Below are positions 12,463-22,886 of a stretch of DNA of 64,000 nt, piece after piece. Every line of letters begins with the position of its first letter. Position 1 is the stretch's first letter. Where the stretch lies: the NCBI GenBank assembly GCA_016707895.1, contig JADJGV010000034.1, positions 1 to 64,000 on the forward strand. The letters run 5' to 3'. The DNA is from Myxococcales bacterium. GTDB taxonomy: Bacteria; Myxococcota_A; Polyangia; Haliangiales; Haliangiaceae. The position numbers were made by a program, and so were the translations under genes. The notes beneath the pieces were generated by a model, which was not told the DNA's origin, did not search any database, and was given only the letters and a program-made list of their open reading frames with translations.

Positions 12463-13044
12463 TTACCGGGCCGCGTCGTGGGCGGCTGCCAGTGCGAGCA
12501 GCTCGTCGGTCGTCCAGTGATCGGCGGCGTGGCGGCCGTACTTCGCGGCGACGATCGCGCCGTCGGGGGCGATCAAGAAGTCGGCCGGCAACCCGCGGTG
12601 ACCGCCCTCGCCGCGGAACGCCGAGGACCGGCCGAACATCCCGCGGAGCATCGCGCCCCAGGCGCGCGGGTCGAGGATCGAGCGCCAGCCGGCCTCGACG
12701 CCGAACCGCCGATACAACGCCCGGGTCGGATCGGCGACGACGTCGAACGGCAGGTCGCCCTGGAACGGCCGCATCGTCGCGGCCTCGCTGTGGAACACCG
12801 CGACCTCCTGCACGCCCGCGGCGCGCAGCTCATCGACCCGGGCGGCGAGCTGGCGCAGGTGCAGGTTGCACACCGGACAGCCGGCGAACCTCCGGAACTG
12901 GAGATGGACCAGCGCCGCGGGATCGGGCACGGCGATCCGCGCGCCGTCGAGCGCGATCAGGTCGGCGCGGGGCGCGCGATCGCCCGGCGCCAGGCGGTGG
13001 CGGGGCGGGGGCGCGGACAAGGCGGTCACGTCGGTGGTGGTCAT
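12463..13044 (-). CDS. Peroxiredoxin-like (AhpC/TSA) family protein
   Basis: A 193-residue thioredoxin-fold protein. The active-site-like motif FAGCPVCNLHLRQ stands near residue 55, followed by VAVFHSEAATM and a C-terminal LPADFLIAPDG strand that is typical of AhpC/TSA-like proteins. It has CxxC rather than the single peroxidatic Cys of classic peroxiredoxins. No signal peptide. The ATG overlaps the stop codon of the upstream DUF2063 gene (ATGA), so it belongs to the second MNIO operon. Confidence 0.85.
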   Translation of the reverse strand: MTTTDVTALSAPPPRHRLAPGDRAPRADLIALDGARIAVPDPAALVHLQFRRFAGCPVCNLHLRQLAARVDELRAAGVQEVAVFHSEAATMRPFQGDLPFDVVADPTRALYRRFGVEAGWRSILDPRAWGAMLRGMFGRSSAFRGEGGHRGLPADFLIAPDGAIVAAKYGRHAADHWTTDELLALAAAHDAAR

Positions 13045-13805
13045 GGCAGCTCCGGTGGATGCAAGCGCAAGGCCGCGGCGTCGAGCCAGCGCACCAGCAA
13101 CGCGAGCGCGCGCGGCGCCGGATCGTCGGCGTGCTCGACCAGCGCGCCGCACACGTCGGCGAACGTCGCGCCGGCCGCGATCAGCGGCGCGACCGCGGCC
13201 TCGTCGGGGTCGAGGGTGCGGTGGATCACCTCGAGGTCGCGGCGCCACACCAGCACGACGCGCGGGTCGGCGATCGCCGGGGGCGGCGGCGCGCCGTCCT
13301 CGAGCGCGCTCCACACCTCGTCGACCGACCAGCGGAGCGACACCACCGCGCTCGCCGGGACCCAGGCCAGCGGCAGCGCCGCGATCGCGGCCGGGCCCAG
13401 CGCCGCCACGTCGTCCCGGGTCGCCGCGGCGTGATCGGGGCCGTCGAACACCTCGACCCGGGCGCGCTCGAGGCGCGCCAGATCGCCGGCCCACGGCCCG
13501 GCGTCGGTCGCGTCGCGCGGGTCGAGCGAATCGAGGTGCGCGGCCAGGTCGACGCCGAGATCGCGCAGCGTGAACGACCGCGGCGGCTGCGCGGCGACGT
13601 AGCCCTCGACCACCGCGGCGAAGCGATCCGCGCCGAGCGCCGCCTCGAGCTTCGGGTGATCGGCGCGCAGCGCGTCGAGCAGCCGGGCGCCGTAGGCGTA
13701 GGCGTAGACCCCGAGCTCGCCGCCGGCGACGAGCCCGCGCGGATCGCCGCGGCCGCTGGTCACCAACGCCAGGAACCGGGCCTGCAGCGCCGCCAGGTCA
13801 GCCAC
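13041..13805 (-). CDS. DUF2063 family MNIO partner protein (second copy)
   Basis: A 254-residue protein. It has the DUF2063 signature (GVYAYAYGARLLDALRADHP) in the N-terminal third and a winged, helical C-terminal half. It overlaps the upstream MNIO gene by eight bases and the downstream peroxiredoxin-like gene by four. It is well diverged from the copy at 10301-11155, so the two clusters look like separate systems rather than a recent duplication. Confidence 0.85.
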   Translation of the reverse strand: MADLAALQARFLALVTSGRGDPRGLVAGGELGVYAYAYGARLLDALRADHPKLEAALGADRFAAVVEGYVAAQPPRSFTLRDLGVDLAAHLDSLDPRDATDAGPWAGDLARLERARVEVFDGPDHAAATRDDVAALGPAAIAALPLAWVPASAVVSLRWSVDEVWSALEDGAPPPPAIADPRVVLVWRRDLEVIHRTLDPDEAAVAPLIAAGATFADVCGALVEHADDPAPRALALLVRWLDAAALRLHPPELP

Positions 13806-14625
13806 CGCGCACCTCGGCGGCGGTCGCGCGCGCGACGTCGAGCTCGGCGATCAGCTCGGCCAGCGGCGGGAGGTGGTCGTCGCGCTCGATCATGGTCGCG
13901 ACGCCGGGGAACCGCGCGCACGCCTCGGCGTACAACGTCCACACCTCCGGGCACACGGCGTGATCGTGGGTGTCGACCAGCCACCGGTCCCGCCGGCTGT
14001 GGCCGGCGAGGTGCAGCTGCGCGACCCGCTCGACCGGGATCGCCGCGAGGTACGCGCGCGCGTCCCAGCCGTGGTTGGTGGCGCTGACGAAGACGTTGTT
14101 GACGTCGAGCAAGATGCCGCAGTCGGCGCGGCGCGCGACCTCGGCCAGGAACTCGGCCTCGCCGAGGGTGCTGGCGGCGAAGGTGACGTAGCTCGACGGG
14201 TTCTCGAGCAGGATGCGCCGGCGTAGCCGGTCCTGCACCTGGCCGACCTTGGCCACCACCAGCCGCAGCGCCTCCTCGGTGTACGGCAGCGGCCACAGGT
14301 CGTGGCTCTGGTGGCCGCCCAGCGCGGTCCAGCACAGGTGATCGCTGACCAGCGCCGGCTCGACCTCGTCGACCAGCGCCGCCAGGCGGTCGAGGTAGCC
14401 GCGATCGATCGGCTCGGCCGAGCCGATCGACAGCGACACGCCGTGCAGCACCACCGGCCATCGCGCCCGCACCTCGCGCAGCACCCGCCGCGGGTTGCCG
14501 CCGGCCACCAGGAAGTTCTCGCTGATCACCTCCCACCAGTCGACCGCCGGCGCGCCGGCCAGCGCGTCGGCGTAGTGCGGCGGGCGGAGCCCGAGGCCGA
14601 AGCCCAGCCGTGGAGCGAGCGACAT
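13798..14625 (-). CDS. MNIO family enzyme (DUF692), second copy
   Basis: A 275-residue TIM-barrel iron oxidase of the same family as the gene at 9451-10311. Candidate ligand motifs are VLHGVSLSIGS, SDHLCW, LLENPSSY, LLDVNNVFVSA, QLHLAGH, DTHD and IERDDH. All family positions seem present, so it should be active. No Cys-rich small precursor gene is seen directly next to it. Its substrate may be the bufferin of the first operon, the Cys-rich lipoprotein at 11114-11830, or a peptide encoded elsewhere. Confidence 0.9.
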   Translation of the reverse strand: MSLAPRLGFGLGLRPPHYADALAGAPAVDWWEVISENFLVAGGNPRRVLREVRARWPVVLHGVSLSIGSAEPIDRGYLDRLAALVDEVEPALVSDHLCWTALGGHQSHDLWPLPYTEEALRLVVAKVGQVQDRLRRRILLENPSSYVTFAASTLGEAEFLAEVARRADCGILLDVNNVFVSATNHGWDARAYLAAIPVERVAQLHLAGHSRRDRWLVDTHDHAVCPEVWTLYAEACARFPGVATMIERDDHLPPLAELIAELDVARATAAEVRGG

Positions 14626-14655
14626 CGCCGGTCAGTCTCGGCAGCGCCGCCGGCG

Positions 14656-15561
14656 TTACGCGGCGTCGATGATCGTCCGGCCGACCTCGGCCATCAGCGC
14701 GGCCACCAGCCGGACCCGCGGCAGCCGGGCGCGGGCCCGCGGCGACAGCAGGTACACCGGGATGACCTCGGTCCGGTAGCTGGGCAAGATCTCGACCAGC
14801 CGTCCGGCGCGGGCCTCGCGCTCGATCTCCGGCGCTGGGCGCATGCCGACCCCGAGGCCGCCGTACAGCGCGGCGGCGAGGACGTGGGGATCGTCGGCCT
14901 CGAGCTGGCCGCCGACCGCGACGGTGTGCGCGCGACCGCGCCCGTCGACCAGCGTCCATTGGCGCTCACGACCTTCGCGCAGGCCGCGCAGGCACTCGTG
15001 TCCCGCCAGGTCCGCCACCGTCCGCGGCGTCCCGCGGCGCGCGGTGTAGGCGGGCGTCGCGGCCAGCGCCCACGCGGCCCCGCCGAGCCGCCGGGCGACC
15101 AGCGCGGACGCCCGCGGCCGCCCGAAGTGAAACCACAGATCGAGGCTGGCGTGGGTCGGCGCGGTGGCGCCGCCCACCAGCAACTGCACCTCGAGCCCGG
15201 GCTGCGCGGCCAGCAGCGCGCGCAGCGCCTCGAACCACCGCGGATCGACCAGCTCCGGGCGCAGCCCGACCCGCACCAGGCCGCGCAGCCGCGTCGGGCG
15301 GGCCGCCACCGCGGCCTCGAGCGCGTCGACCTCCGCCAGCACCCGCGGTGCCCGCTCGCAGAACGCGTGCCCCTCGTCGGTCAGCGCCAGCCGCCGCGTG
15401 GTGCGGTGGAACAGCGGCACGCCCAGGCGCACCTCGAGCGTGCGCAGCCGGCGGCTGACAGCGTTGGTCGACTCCCCGCGCGCGGTGGCCGCGGCCGACA
15501 GGCTGCCCAGCTCGGCGATCCGCAGCACGGTGCGCAGCTCCTCGACGGCGTCGATCGACAT
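14656..15561 (-). CDS. LysR family transcriptional regulator
   Basis: A 301-residue protein of standard LysR length. The N-terminal winged helix-turn-helix reads LGSLSAAATARGESTNAVSRRL and LEVRLGVPLFHRTTRRLALT; a periplasmic-binding-protein-like effector domain follows. It is transcribed away from the SRPBCC-DUF427-egtB-egtD genes. A perfect T-N11-A palindrome lies between the two starts, so it probably controls them and itself. The ATG at 15561 is chosen from family length and a TACAAT box six bases upstream. Confidence 0.9.
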   Translation of the reverse strand: MSIDAVEELRTVLRIAELGSLSAAATARGESTNAVSRRLRTLEVRLGVPLFHRTTRRLALTDEGHAFCERAPRVLAEVDALEAAVAARPTRLRGLVRVGLRPELVDPRWFEALRALLAAQPGLEVQLLVGGATAPTHASLDLWFHFGRPRASALVARRLGGAAWALAATPAYTARRGTPRTVADLAGHECLRGLREGRERQWTLVDGRGRAHTVAVGGQLEADDPHVLAAALYGGLGVGMRPAPEIEREARAGRLVEILPSYRTEVIPVYLLSPRARARLPRVRLVAALMAEVGRTIIDAA

Positions 15562-15567
15562 CGGGCG

Positions 15568-15573
15568 ATTGTA
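15568..15573 (-). promoter_or_regulatory. -10 box of the LysR gene, leaderless type
   Basis: TACAAT on the minus strand ends six bases before the ATG at 15561. The LysR palindrome at 15583-15597 would overlap the -35 region, which fits autorepression. Confidence 0.5.
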
Positions 15574-15582
15574 ACCAGGATC

Positions 15583-15597
15583 GTGAAAGTATTTCAC
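15583..15597. promoter_or_regulatory. LysR-type operator palindrome (T-N11-A)
   Basis: GTGAAAGTATTTCAC is a perfect 6-3-6 inverted repeat with the T-N11-A core expected of LysR boxes. It lies between the lysR start (15561) and the divergent SRPBCC gene (15691). Confidence 0.7.
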
Positions 15598-15690
15598 CGC
15601 GCGACGGGATACCGCCGGCGCTCGCGACGCCCTATCCAAGGGAGCATGCACCCTGCCACGCAACCAACGTCGTCACCCGGAGTCACGCCC

Positions 15691-16170
15691 ATGCCCGACA
15701 CCTCGACCTATCCCTACGTCCTCCGCGCGGAGCAGCGCGTCGCCGCTGCGCCAGCCGCGGTGTGGGCGGTGCTCGCCGACTTCGGGAACGTCCATCGCTG
15801 GTCGCCGACCGTCGCCGCCTCGCGGCTGACCTCGACGGCCACCACCGGCCCGGGCTGCAGCCGCGCCTGCGACGTCCGCGGCCTCGGCCGCATCGAGGAG
15901 ACGGTGACCGAGTGGACCGACGGCCGCGGGTTCGCGTACGTCGCCACCCCGCTCGGGCCGCTGGGGGCGTCGCGCAACCGCTGGACCGTCGCCGCGGTGC
16001 CCGGCGGCAGCGTGGTCGAGGTCGAGCTGGCGTACCGGGTGCGCTACGGCGTGCTCGGCCGCGCCCTGCACGCGCTGGTGATGCGTCGCAAGCTGGCGCG
16101 GCTGATGCCGGCGGTGCTGGCGCAGCTGGCCGGGCACGTCGAGGGCGCCCCGGCCGTCCGGGCGGCGTAA
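15691..16170 (+). CDS. SRPBCC family protein (polyketide cyclase/START-like)
   Basis: A 159-residue ligand-binding fold protein. It begins with the usual AEQRVAAAPAAVWAVLADF strand and helix and ends with a long C-terminal helix rich in hydrophobic and basic residues. SRPBCC proteins bind hydrophobic small molecules; no catalytic assignment is possible here. The ATG at 15691 has CGGAG eight bases upstream; an earlier ATG at 15646 is possible. It is first gene of the likely LysR-controlled egt operon. Confidence 0.82.
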   Translation: MPDTSTYPYVLRAEQRVAAAPAAVWAVLADFGNVHRWSPTVAASRLTSTATTGPGCSRACDVRGLGRIEETVTEWTDGRGFAYVATPLGPLGASRNRWTVAAVPGGSVVEVELAYRVRYGVLGRALHALVMRRKLARLMPAVLAQLAGHVEGAPAVRAA

Positions 16171-16172
16171 CG

Positions 16173-16508
16173 ATGCGGCCCGCCCGGAGTCCAACCTGGG
16201 TGACCAGCCCCGCGCCCCCCGCCCGCTACCGCGCCACCTGGCGCGGCGCGCTGATCGCCGCCAGCGACCGCGTCCAGCTCGTCGACGGCTACACCTACTT
16301 CCCGGCCGAGGCGATCGTGCCCGGCCGCCTGGTGCCGGTCGCGCGCACCAGCGCCTGCGCCTGGAAGGGCACCGCGTCGTACTTCGACGTGGTGGTCGAC
16401 GCCGCGGTCAACGCCGGCGCCGCGTGGACCTACGCGACCCCGCGGCCGGCGGCCGCGCACCTCGCCGGCTGGATCGGCTTCTGGCGCGGCGTCGAGGTCG
16501 AGGCGTGA
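16173..16508 (+). CDS. DUF427 domain protein
   Basis: A 111-residue single-domain protein. The DUF427 pattern is clear: RATWRGALIAASDRVQLVDGYTYFP, then ARTSACAWKGTASYFDV and a final AWTYATPRP. The biochemical function of the family is unknown. It begins three bases after the SRPBCC stop and overlaps egtB by four bases (GTGA). A GTG at 16200 is an alternative start that begins nearer the conserved domain. Confidence 0.82.
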   Translation: MRPARSPTWVTSPAPPARYRATWRGALIAASDRVQLVDGYTYFPAEAIVPGRLVPVARTSACAWKGTASYFDVVVDAAVNAGAAWTYATPRPAAAHLAGWIGFWRGVEVEA

Positions 16509-17761
16509 TCGGCGCGGCGTGGGCCGAGCGCTTCCGCGCGGTGCGCGCCCGCACCGAGGCGCTGGCGGCGCCGCTGTCCCCCGAGGATCAGCAGCTGCAG
16601 TCGATGCCGGCGTGCAGCCCGACCAAGTGGCACCGCGCGCACACCAGCTGGTTCTTCGAGGCGTTCGTGCTCGCGCCCCGCGGCGTGGCGCCGGTCGATG
16701 CGCGGGCTGGCTTCCTTTGGAACTCGTACTACGAGGCGGTCGGGCCGCGCCACCCGCGCCCGCAGCGCGGGCTGCTGTCGCGGCCGAGCGGCGCCGAGGT
16801 CGCGACCTACCGGCGCGCGGTCGATGACGAGGTCGTCGCGCTGCTGGCGCGGCTCGACGACGCCGAGGTCGCGGCGCTGGCGCCGACCCTGGCGCTGGGC
16901 CTGGCCCACGAGGAGCAGCACCAGGAGCTGATCCTCACCGACGCGCTGCACGCGCTGGCGCAGCAGCCGTTCGCGCCGCGCTACCGCGCGAGCCCGCCGC
17001 CGCGGCCGCCCGCGCCGGCGGCGCCGCCGTTGACGTTCACCGCGTTCGCGGGCGGGCTGATCGAGCTGGGCCACCGCGGCCATGGCTTCGCGTTCGACAA
17101 CGAGGGGCCGGCGCATCGCGCGTGGTTGGCGCCGTACGCGCTCGCCGATCGGATGCTCACCGTCGGCGAGGTCCGGGCCTTCGCGGCCGACGGTGGCTAC
17201 CGCACCGCCAGCCTGTGGCTCGCCGCCGGGTGGGACTTCATCCGCGCCCACGGCGTCGCCGCCCCCGCCTACATCGACGACGCCGACGGCGGCTGGCACC
17301 AGTTCGGCCTCGACGGGCGGCGGCCGCTCGACGACGGCGAGCCGGCGACGTTCGTCAGCCTGTACGAGGCCGACGCGATCGCCCGCTGGCTCGGCGCGCG
17401 GCTCCCGACCGAGGCCGAGTGGGAGCACGCCGCGCGCGATCGCCCGGTGCGCGGCGGCTTCCTGGCCGCCGACGTCGCCACCAGCGCGCTGGCCGCGCGC
17501 CCCGCCGCGGCGGGTCCGCTGGCCCAGCTCTACGGCGAGGCGTGGCAGTGGACCGCGTCGCCGTACGCGCCGTACCCCGGGTATCGCGCCGGCCCCGGCG
17601 CGCTCGGCGAGTACAACGGCAAGTTCATGATCGATCAGCACGTCCTGCGCGGCGGCTCGTGCTTCACGCCGCCGGGCCACGTGCGCTCGACCTACCGCAA
17701 CTTCTGGCCGGCCGACACCCGGTTTCAGGTCACCGGCGTGCGCGTCGCGCGCGACGCCTGA
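16505..17761 (+). CDS. egtB: Ergothioneine biosynthesis protein EgtB
   Basis: A 418-residue non-haem iron sulfoxide synthase that joins a thiol donor to hercynine using O2. The N-terminal DinB-like domain carries iron-ligand motifs HRAHTSWFFEAF and HEEQHQE. The C-terminal formylglycine-generating-enzyme-like domain has ARLPTEAEWEHAAR, GEAWQWTASPY and RGGSCFTPP near the end. Length fits the family. The GTG start overlaps the DUF427 stop. egtD follows nine bases after its stop, so the two core ergothioneine genes are together. No egtA, egtC or egtE is seen nearby. Confidence 0.93.
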   Translation: MIGAAWAERFRAVRARTEALAAPLSPEDQQLQSMPACSPTKWHRAHTSWFFEAFVLAPRGVAPVDARAGFLWNSYYEAVGPRHPRPQRGLLSRPSGAEVATYRRAVDDEVVALLARLDDAEVAALAPTLALGLAHEEQHQELILTDALHALAQQPFAPRYRASPPPRPPAPAAPPLTFTAFAGGLIELGHRGHGFAFDNEGPAHRAWLAPYALADRMLTVGEVRAFAADGGYRTASLWLAAGWDFIRAHGVAAPAYIDDADGGWHQFGLDGRRPLDDGEPATFVSLYEADAIARWLGARLPTEAEWEHAARDRPVRGGFLAADVATSALAARPAAAGPLAQLYGEAWQWTASPYAPYPGYRAGPGALGEYNGKFMIDQHVLRGGSCFTPPGHVRSTYRNFWPADTRFQVTGVRVARDA

Positions 17762-17769
17762 GGAGCCCG

Positions 17770-18738
17770 ATGCAGGACCATCTCGACGATCTCGCGACCA
17801 CCGCAGCCGTCCGCGCGACCGTGATCGCTGGCCTCGGGCGCCGACCGCGCGCGCTGCCGCCGTGGCTGTTCTACGACGCCGCAGGGTCGCGGCTGTTCGA
17901 GGCCATCACCGCGCTGCCCGAGTACTACCTGACCCGCGCCGAGCACGAGATCTTCCGCGATCACGGGCCGGCGCTGCTCGCCGCCGCGGACCTCGACCGT
18001 GACGCCACCGTCGTCGAGCTCGGCGCCGGCACCGCGACCAAGACCGCGACCCTGCTGGGGACGCTCGCCGGCCGCGGCGGGCAGGTGCGCTACGTGCCGA
18101 TCGACGTGTCGGCCAGCGCGCTGACGGTGGCGACGGCGCAGCTCGCCGCCGCGGTGCCGTCGGTGGCGGTGACGCCGTGGGTGCTCACCACCGCCGCGGC
18201 GCTGCCCCGGGTGGCGGCGCTGCCGACGCCGCTGGCGGTGCTGTTCATCGGCAGCTCGATCGGCAACTACGACGAGGCCGAGGCGACCGCGCTGCTGGCC
18301 GCGGTGCGCGCCGCGGTGCCGGTGGGCGCCGCGCTGGTGCTCGGCACCGACCTGCGCAAGCCGCTCGAGCAGCTGCTGCCCGCGTACGACGACGCGCAGG
18401 GCGTGACCGCCGCGTTCAACCGCAACGTGCTCGTGCGCATCAACCGCGAGCTCGACGCCGACTTCGACCCGACCCGGTTCCGCCACGTGGCGCTCTGGAA
18501 CTCGGACCGCTCGCGGGTCGAGATGCACCTCGAGAGCCGCGGGCGTCAGCGGGTGCGGATCGCCGCGGCGGGCCTGGACCTCGACCTCGCCGACGGCGAG
18601 CGCATCCACACCGAGTCGTCGGTCAAGTACGACCCGGCGATGGTCGAGCGGCTGCTCGCCACCGCCGGCTTCGTGCGGGTCCACACCGCCACCGATCACG
18701 CCGCCCGCTTCGCCGTCCACGTCGCCCGCGCCCGCTGA
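17770..18738 (+). CDS. egtD: L-histidine N(alpha)-methyltransferase EgtD
   Basis: A 322-residue SAM-dependent enzyme that trimethylates histidine to hercynine, the substrate of EgtB. Family motifs are FYDAAGSRLFEAITALPEYY near the start, VELGAGTATKT (SAM loop), FIGSSIGNY and a C-terminal IHTESSVKY. A GAGGAG site lies just upstream of the ATG at 17770. It ends the predicted LysR-controlled operon and is convergent with the OmpA gene 22 bp away. Confidence 0.94.
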   Translation: MQDHLDDLATTAAVRATVIAGLGRRPRALPPWLFYDAAGSRLFEAITALPEYYLTRAEHEIFRDHGPALLAAADLDRDATVVELGAGTATKTATLLGTLAGRGGQVRYVPIDVSASALTVATAQLAAAVPSVAVTPWVLTTAAALPRVAALPTPLAVLFIGSSIGNYDEAEATALLAAVRAAVPVGAALVLGTDLRKPLEQLLPAYDDAQGVTAAFNRNVLVRINRELDADFDPTRFRHVALWNSDRSRVEMHLESRGRQRVRIAAAGLDLDLADGERIHTESSVKYDPAMVERLLATAGFVRVHTATDHAARFAVHVARAR

Positions 18739-18760
18739 GCGGCGCCGGCGCGGCCCGGGT

Positions 18761-20658
<1,898 letters not shown>

Positions 20659-20830
20659 GAAGCCTCCGGAAGGCAAGCGGGCGCCAGCGGGCGCACGCCA
20701 AGGGATGCCTTGAGTTACACCAGGATGCCGCGGAGGGTCAAACCGCCGCGCCGGGCGTTTCGCGTCGACGCGCGCTGGCATCACCCTCCCTAGTGCCGGC
20801 CCGGCCACCCCCGGTTACGTCCGCGGACGC

Positions 20831-20856
20831 AAAAACGCCCCGCCAGGGCGGGGCGT
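20831..20856 (-). terminator. Rho-independent terminator of the FHA membrane protein gene
   Basis: A perfect 10-bp GC-rich stem with a two-base loop (ACGCCCCGCC/GGCGGGGCGT) is followed on the minus strand by TTTTT. It lies 36 bases after the stop of the gene at 20892-22823. Confidence 0.85.
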
Positions 20857-20891
20857 CGACGGGGGGAGGTCTTTTCGAAAGACCCTCTTCT

Positions 20892-22823
20892 TTACTCCGC
20901 GCCGGGGTCGAACTTGGCGTCGCGCAGGCAGGTCTGGCGGATGCCGGTCTTCGCGCCCGAGCTGGCCTTGGCGTAATACTGCTTGGCCTTCGCCTGGTTC
21001 TTGAGCTTGCAGGCCGACAGCGCGGCGGTGTTGACCGCCTTGTTGGCGACGCCCGGCGGGATGCCCGGCATCTTCAGGGCCTGCTCGGCCAGCTGCAGCG
21101 CCCGCGCGTACTGGCCGTTCATCGCGGCCGAGCTGGCGTCGCTGACGATCTGGGTCGGGTCGCCCGACGGGGGCGGGCTGCCGCCGCCGCTGCTGCCGCC
21201 GTTGCTGCCGCCGTTGCCGCCCGTCGGGTTGCCGGCCACGGCCTCGTCGCAGTCGACGTCGCGCACCGCCGCGCCGGCGTCGGAGAACACCTTGCCGGCC
21301 TCGGTGGCGAGCTTGTCGAGCTCCTTGCACTTGTGGTTCTTGGCCAGGCTGTTGGCCTGCCGCTTGGTGTCGTTGATGAACTGCGTGTGCAGCTTGTCGT
21401 AGCCGTCGCGCGCGCGGTTCTTGTAGACCGAGTCGGCGGGGATCTCCTCGAACGCGGCCACCGCGGCCTCGTATTGCTTGCGGCCGGCGGCGGCCGCGAA
21501 GTCGCTGTACAGGTTCGAGTTGGCCAGCTCGCGCTTGGCCTGATCGGCCAGCGTGCGGGCCTCGGCGTTGCCGGGGTCGAGCTTCAGCACCTGGTTGGCG
21601 AGGTTCGAGGCCTCGCCCCACTTCGAGGCGTCGATCGCGGTGCGGGCGTCGCCGAGCAGCTTGGTGGCGTCGCCGGCCACCGCCGGGGCGGCGCCGGTGC
21701 CGGGGCCGGGTGGCGTCGGCGGGACGGTGCCGCTCGAGCCCGAGCCAGCGGGCGGCTCGACCGCGGTGCCGGGGCCGGTGCCGGGATCGCCCGAGCCCAC
21801 GCCGGGGTCCGCCGAGCCGGTCCCGGCCGGGTTGGCCGCGGTGCCGGCCGCGACGCCGGGGCTCTTGCCCGCCGAGCCGTCGTCGGAGCCCTTGACCGCG
21901 ACCTGCTCGGGCTTCTTGCCGCCGCCGCCGCCGCCGGCCACCACGGCGATCACGCCGCCGACCACCACCAGGCCGAGCAGCGCGAACAGCCAGGTCTTGC
22001 TCTTGCCGGTGGGCACGTCGACGATCTGCGCGTCGCGCCCGAACAGGAAGTCCTCGCCCGGCTCGACGAAGCGGAACCGGACGTGGCCGAGGTCGATGGT
22101 GTCGCCGCGGCGCAGCTCGACCTTGCCGTAGTCCTCGCCGTTGACCCGCACGCCGTTGCTCGACTGCAGATCCATGATCGTGTAGCGGCCGGTGTCGGGC
22201 TCGCGCACGATCTTGGCGTGGTTGCGGCTGATCGACCGGTGGTTGATCACCACGTCGTTGTCGTCGGTGCGGCCGATGACCATCTGCTGCTTGGTCAGCT
22301 GGAACTCGCGGCCGGCGAAGTTCGACGACAGCACGACGATGCGGGCGTAGCCGCCGGGCGCGGTCATCGCCGCCGGGGCGACCGCCCGGGCGGTAGGATC
22401 GGTGTCGGCCAGGCCCAGCGGCACCGCCGCCGCCGGCATCGCCGCGCCTGGCATCGCCGCGGCCAGCTGCGCCGGGTCGAGGCGCTCGATCGGCTGGGTG
22501 CGCGCGTCCTCGTACGGGACCGGCTGCTCGACGCCCTCGGCCTTCAGCTCGATCAGGTAGTCGCCGATCTGGACGCGGTCGCTGACCGCCAGGACGGTGC
22601 GCTGGGAGATGCGGGTGCCGTTGACCCGCACGCCGTTGTAGCTACCCAGATCTTCGATCGCGACCGCCCCGTTGGCCCGGCTGATCCGCGCGTGCTTGCG
22701 CGAGACGTTGCGCTCGGTCAGGCGGATGGTGTTGCCCTCCTTGCGGCCGATCGTGATCTCGTCGCGCACCAGCGGGACGACCGTCGTCTTTCCCTCGTCA
22801 TCCTGGATCACTAGCTTGAACAT
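20892..22823 (-). CDS. Double FHA domain membrane protein with TPR-like C-terminus
   Basis: A 643-residue protein. Two FHA domains occupy about 20-90 (GSYNGV) and about 165-250 (SISRNHAKI, SSNGV) and would bind phosphothreonine in the cytosol. One membrane helix (about 277-297) follows, then a Gly/Pro/Ser-rich linker and an exported helical region (about 390-640) with tetratricopeptide-like spacing. The layout suggests a sensor or scaffold that carries kinase signals across the inner membrane. An intrinsic terminator lies just downstream, so it is probably monocistronic. No partner kinase is adjacent. Confidence 0.85.
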   Translation of the reverse strand: MFKLVIQDDEGKTTVVPLVRDEITIGRKEGNTIRLTERNVSRKHARISRANGAVAIEDLGSYNGVRVNGTRISQRTVLAVSDRVQIGDYLIELKAEGVEQPVPYEDARTQPIERLDPAQLAAAMPGAAMPAAAVPLGLADTDPTARAVAPAAMTAPGGYARIVVLSSNFAGREFQLTKQQMVIGRTDDNDVVINHRSISRNHAKIVREPDTGRYTIMDLQSSNGVRVNGEDYGKVELRRGDTIDLGHVRFRFVEPGEDFLFGRDAQIVDVPTGKSKTWLFALLGLVVVGGVIAVVAGGGGGGKKPEQVAVKGSDDGSAGKSPGVAAGTAANPAGTGSADPGVGSGDPGTGPGTAVEPPAGSGSSGTVPPTPPGPGTGAAPAVAGDATKLLGDARTAIDASKWGEASNLANQVLKLDPGNAEARTLADQAKRELANSNLYSDFAAAAGRKQYEAAVAAFEEIPADSVYKNRARDGYDKLHTQFINDTKRQANSLAKNHKCKELDKLATEAGKVFSDAGAAVRDVDCDEAVAGNPTGGNGGSNGGSSGGGSPPPSGDPTQIVSDASSAAMNGQYARALQLAEQALKMPGIPPGVANKAVNTAALSACKLKNQAKAKQYYAKASSGAKTGIRQTCLRDAKFDPGAE

Positions 22824-22886
22824 CGGCTCATCTCCACTGGCAGCGGCCAGCGCATGTCCGCAGGGAGGGGGACCCCACCACGGACC

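Noticed and set aside
20793..22814. A 673-codon plus-strand frame opposite the double-FHA gene
   Set aside because: The minus-strand product has two FHA domains, a membrane helix and a terminator. The plus-strand frame has no motif or ribosome site.
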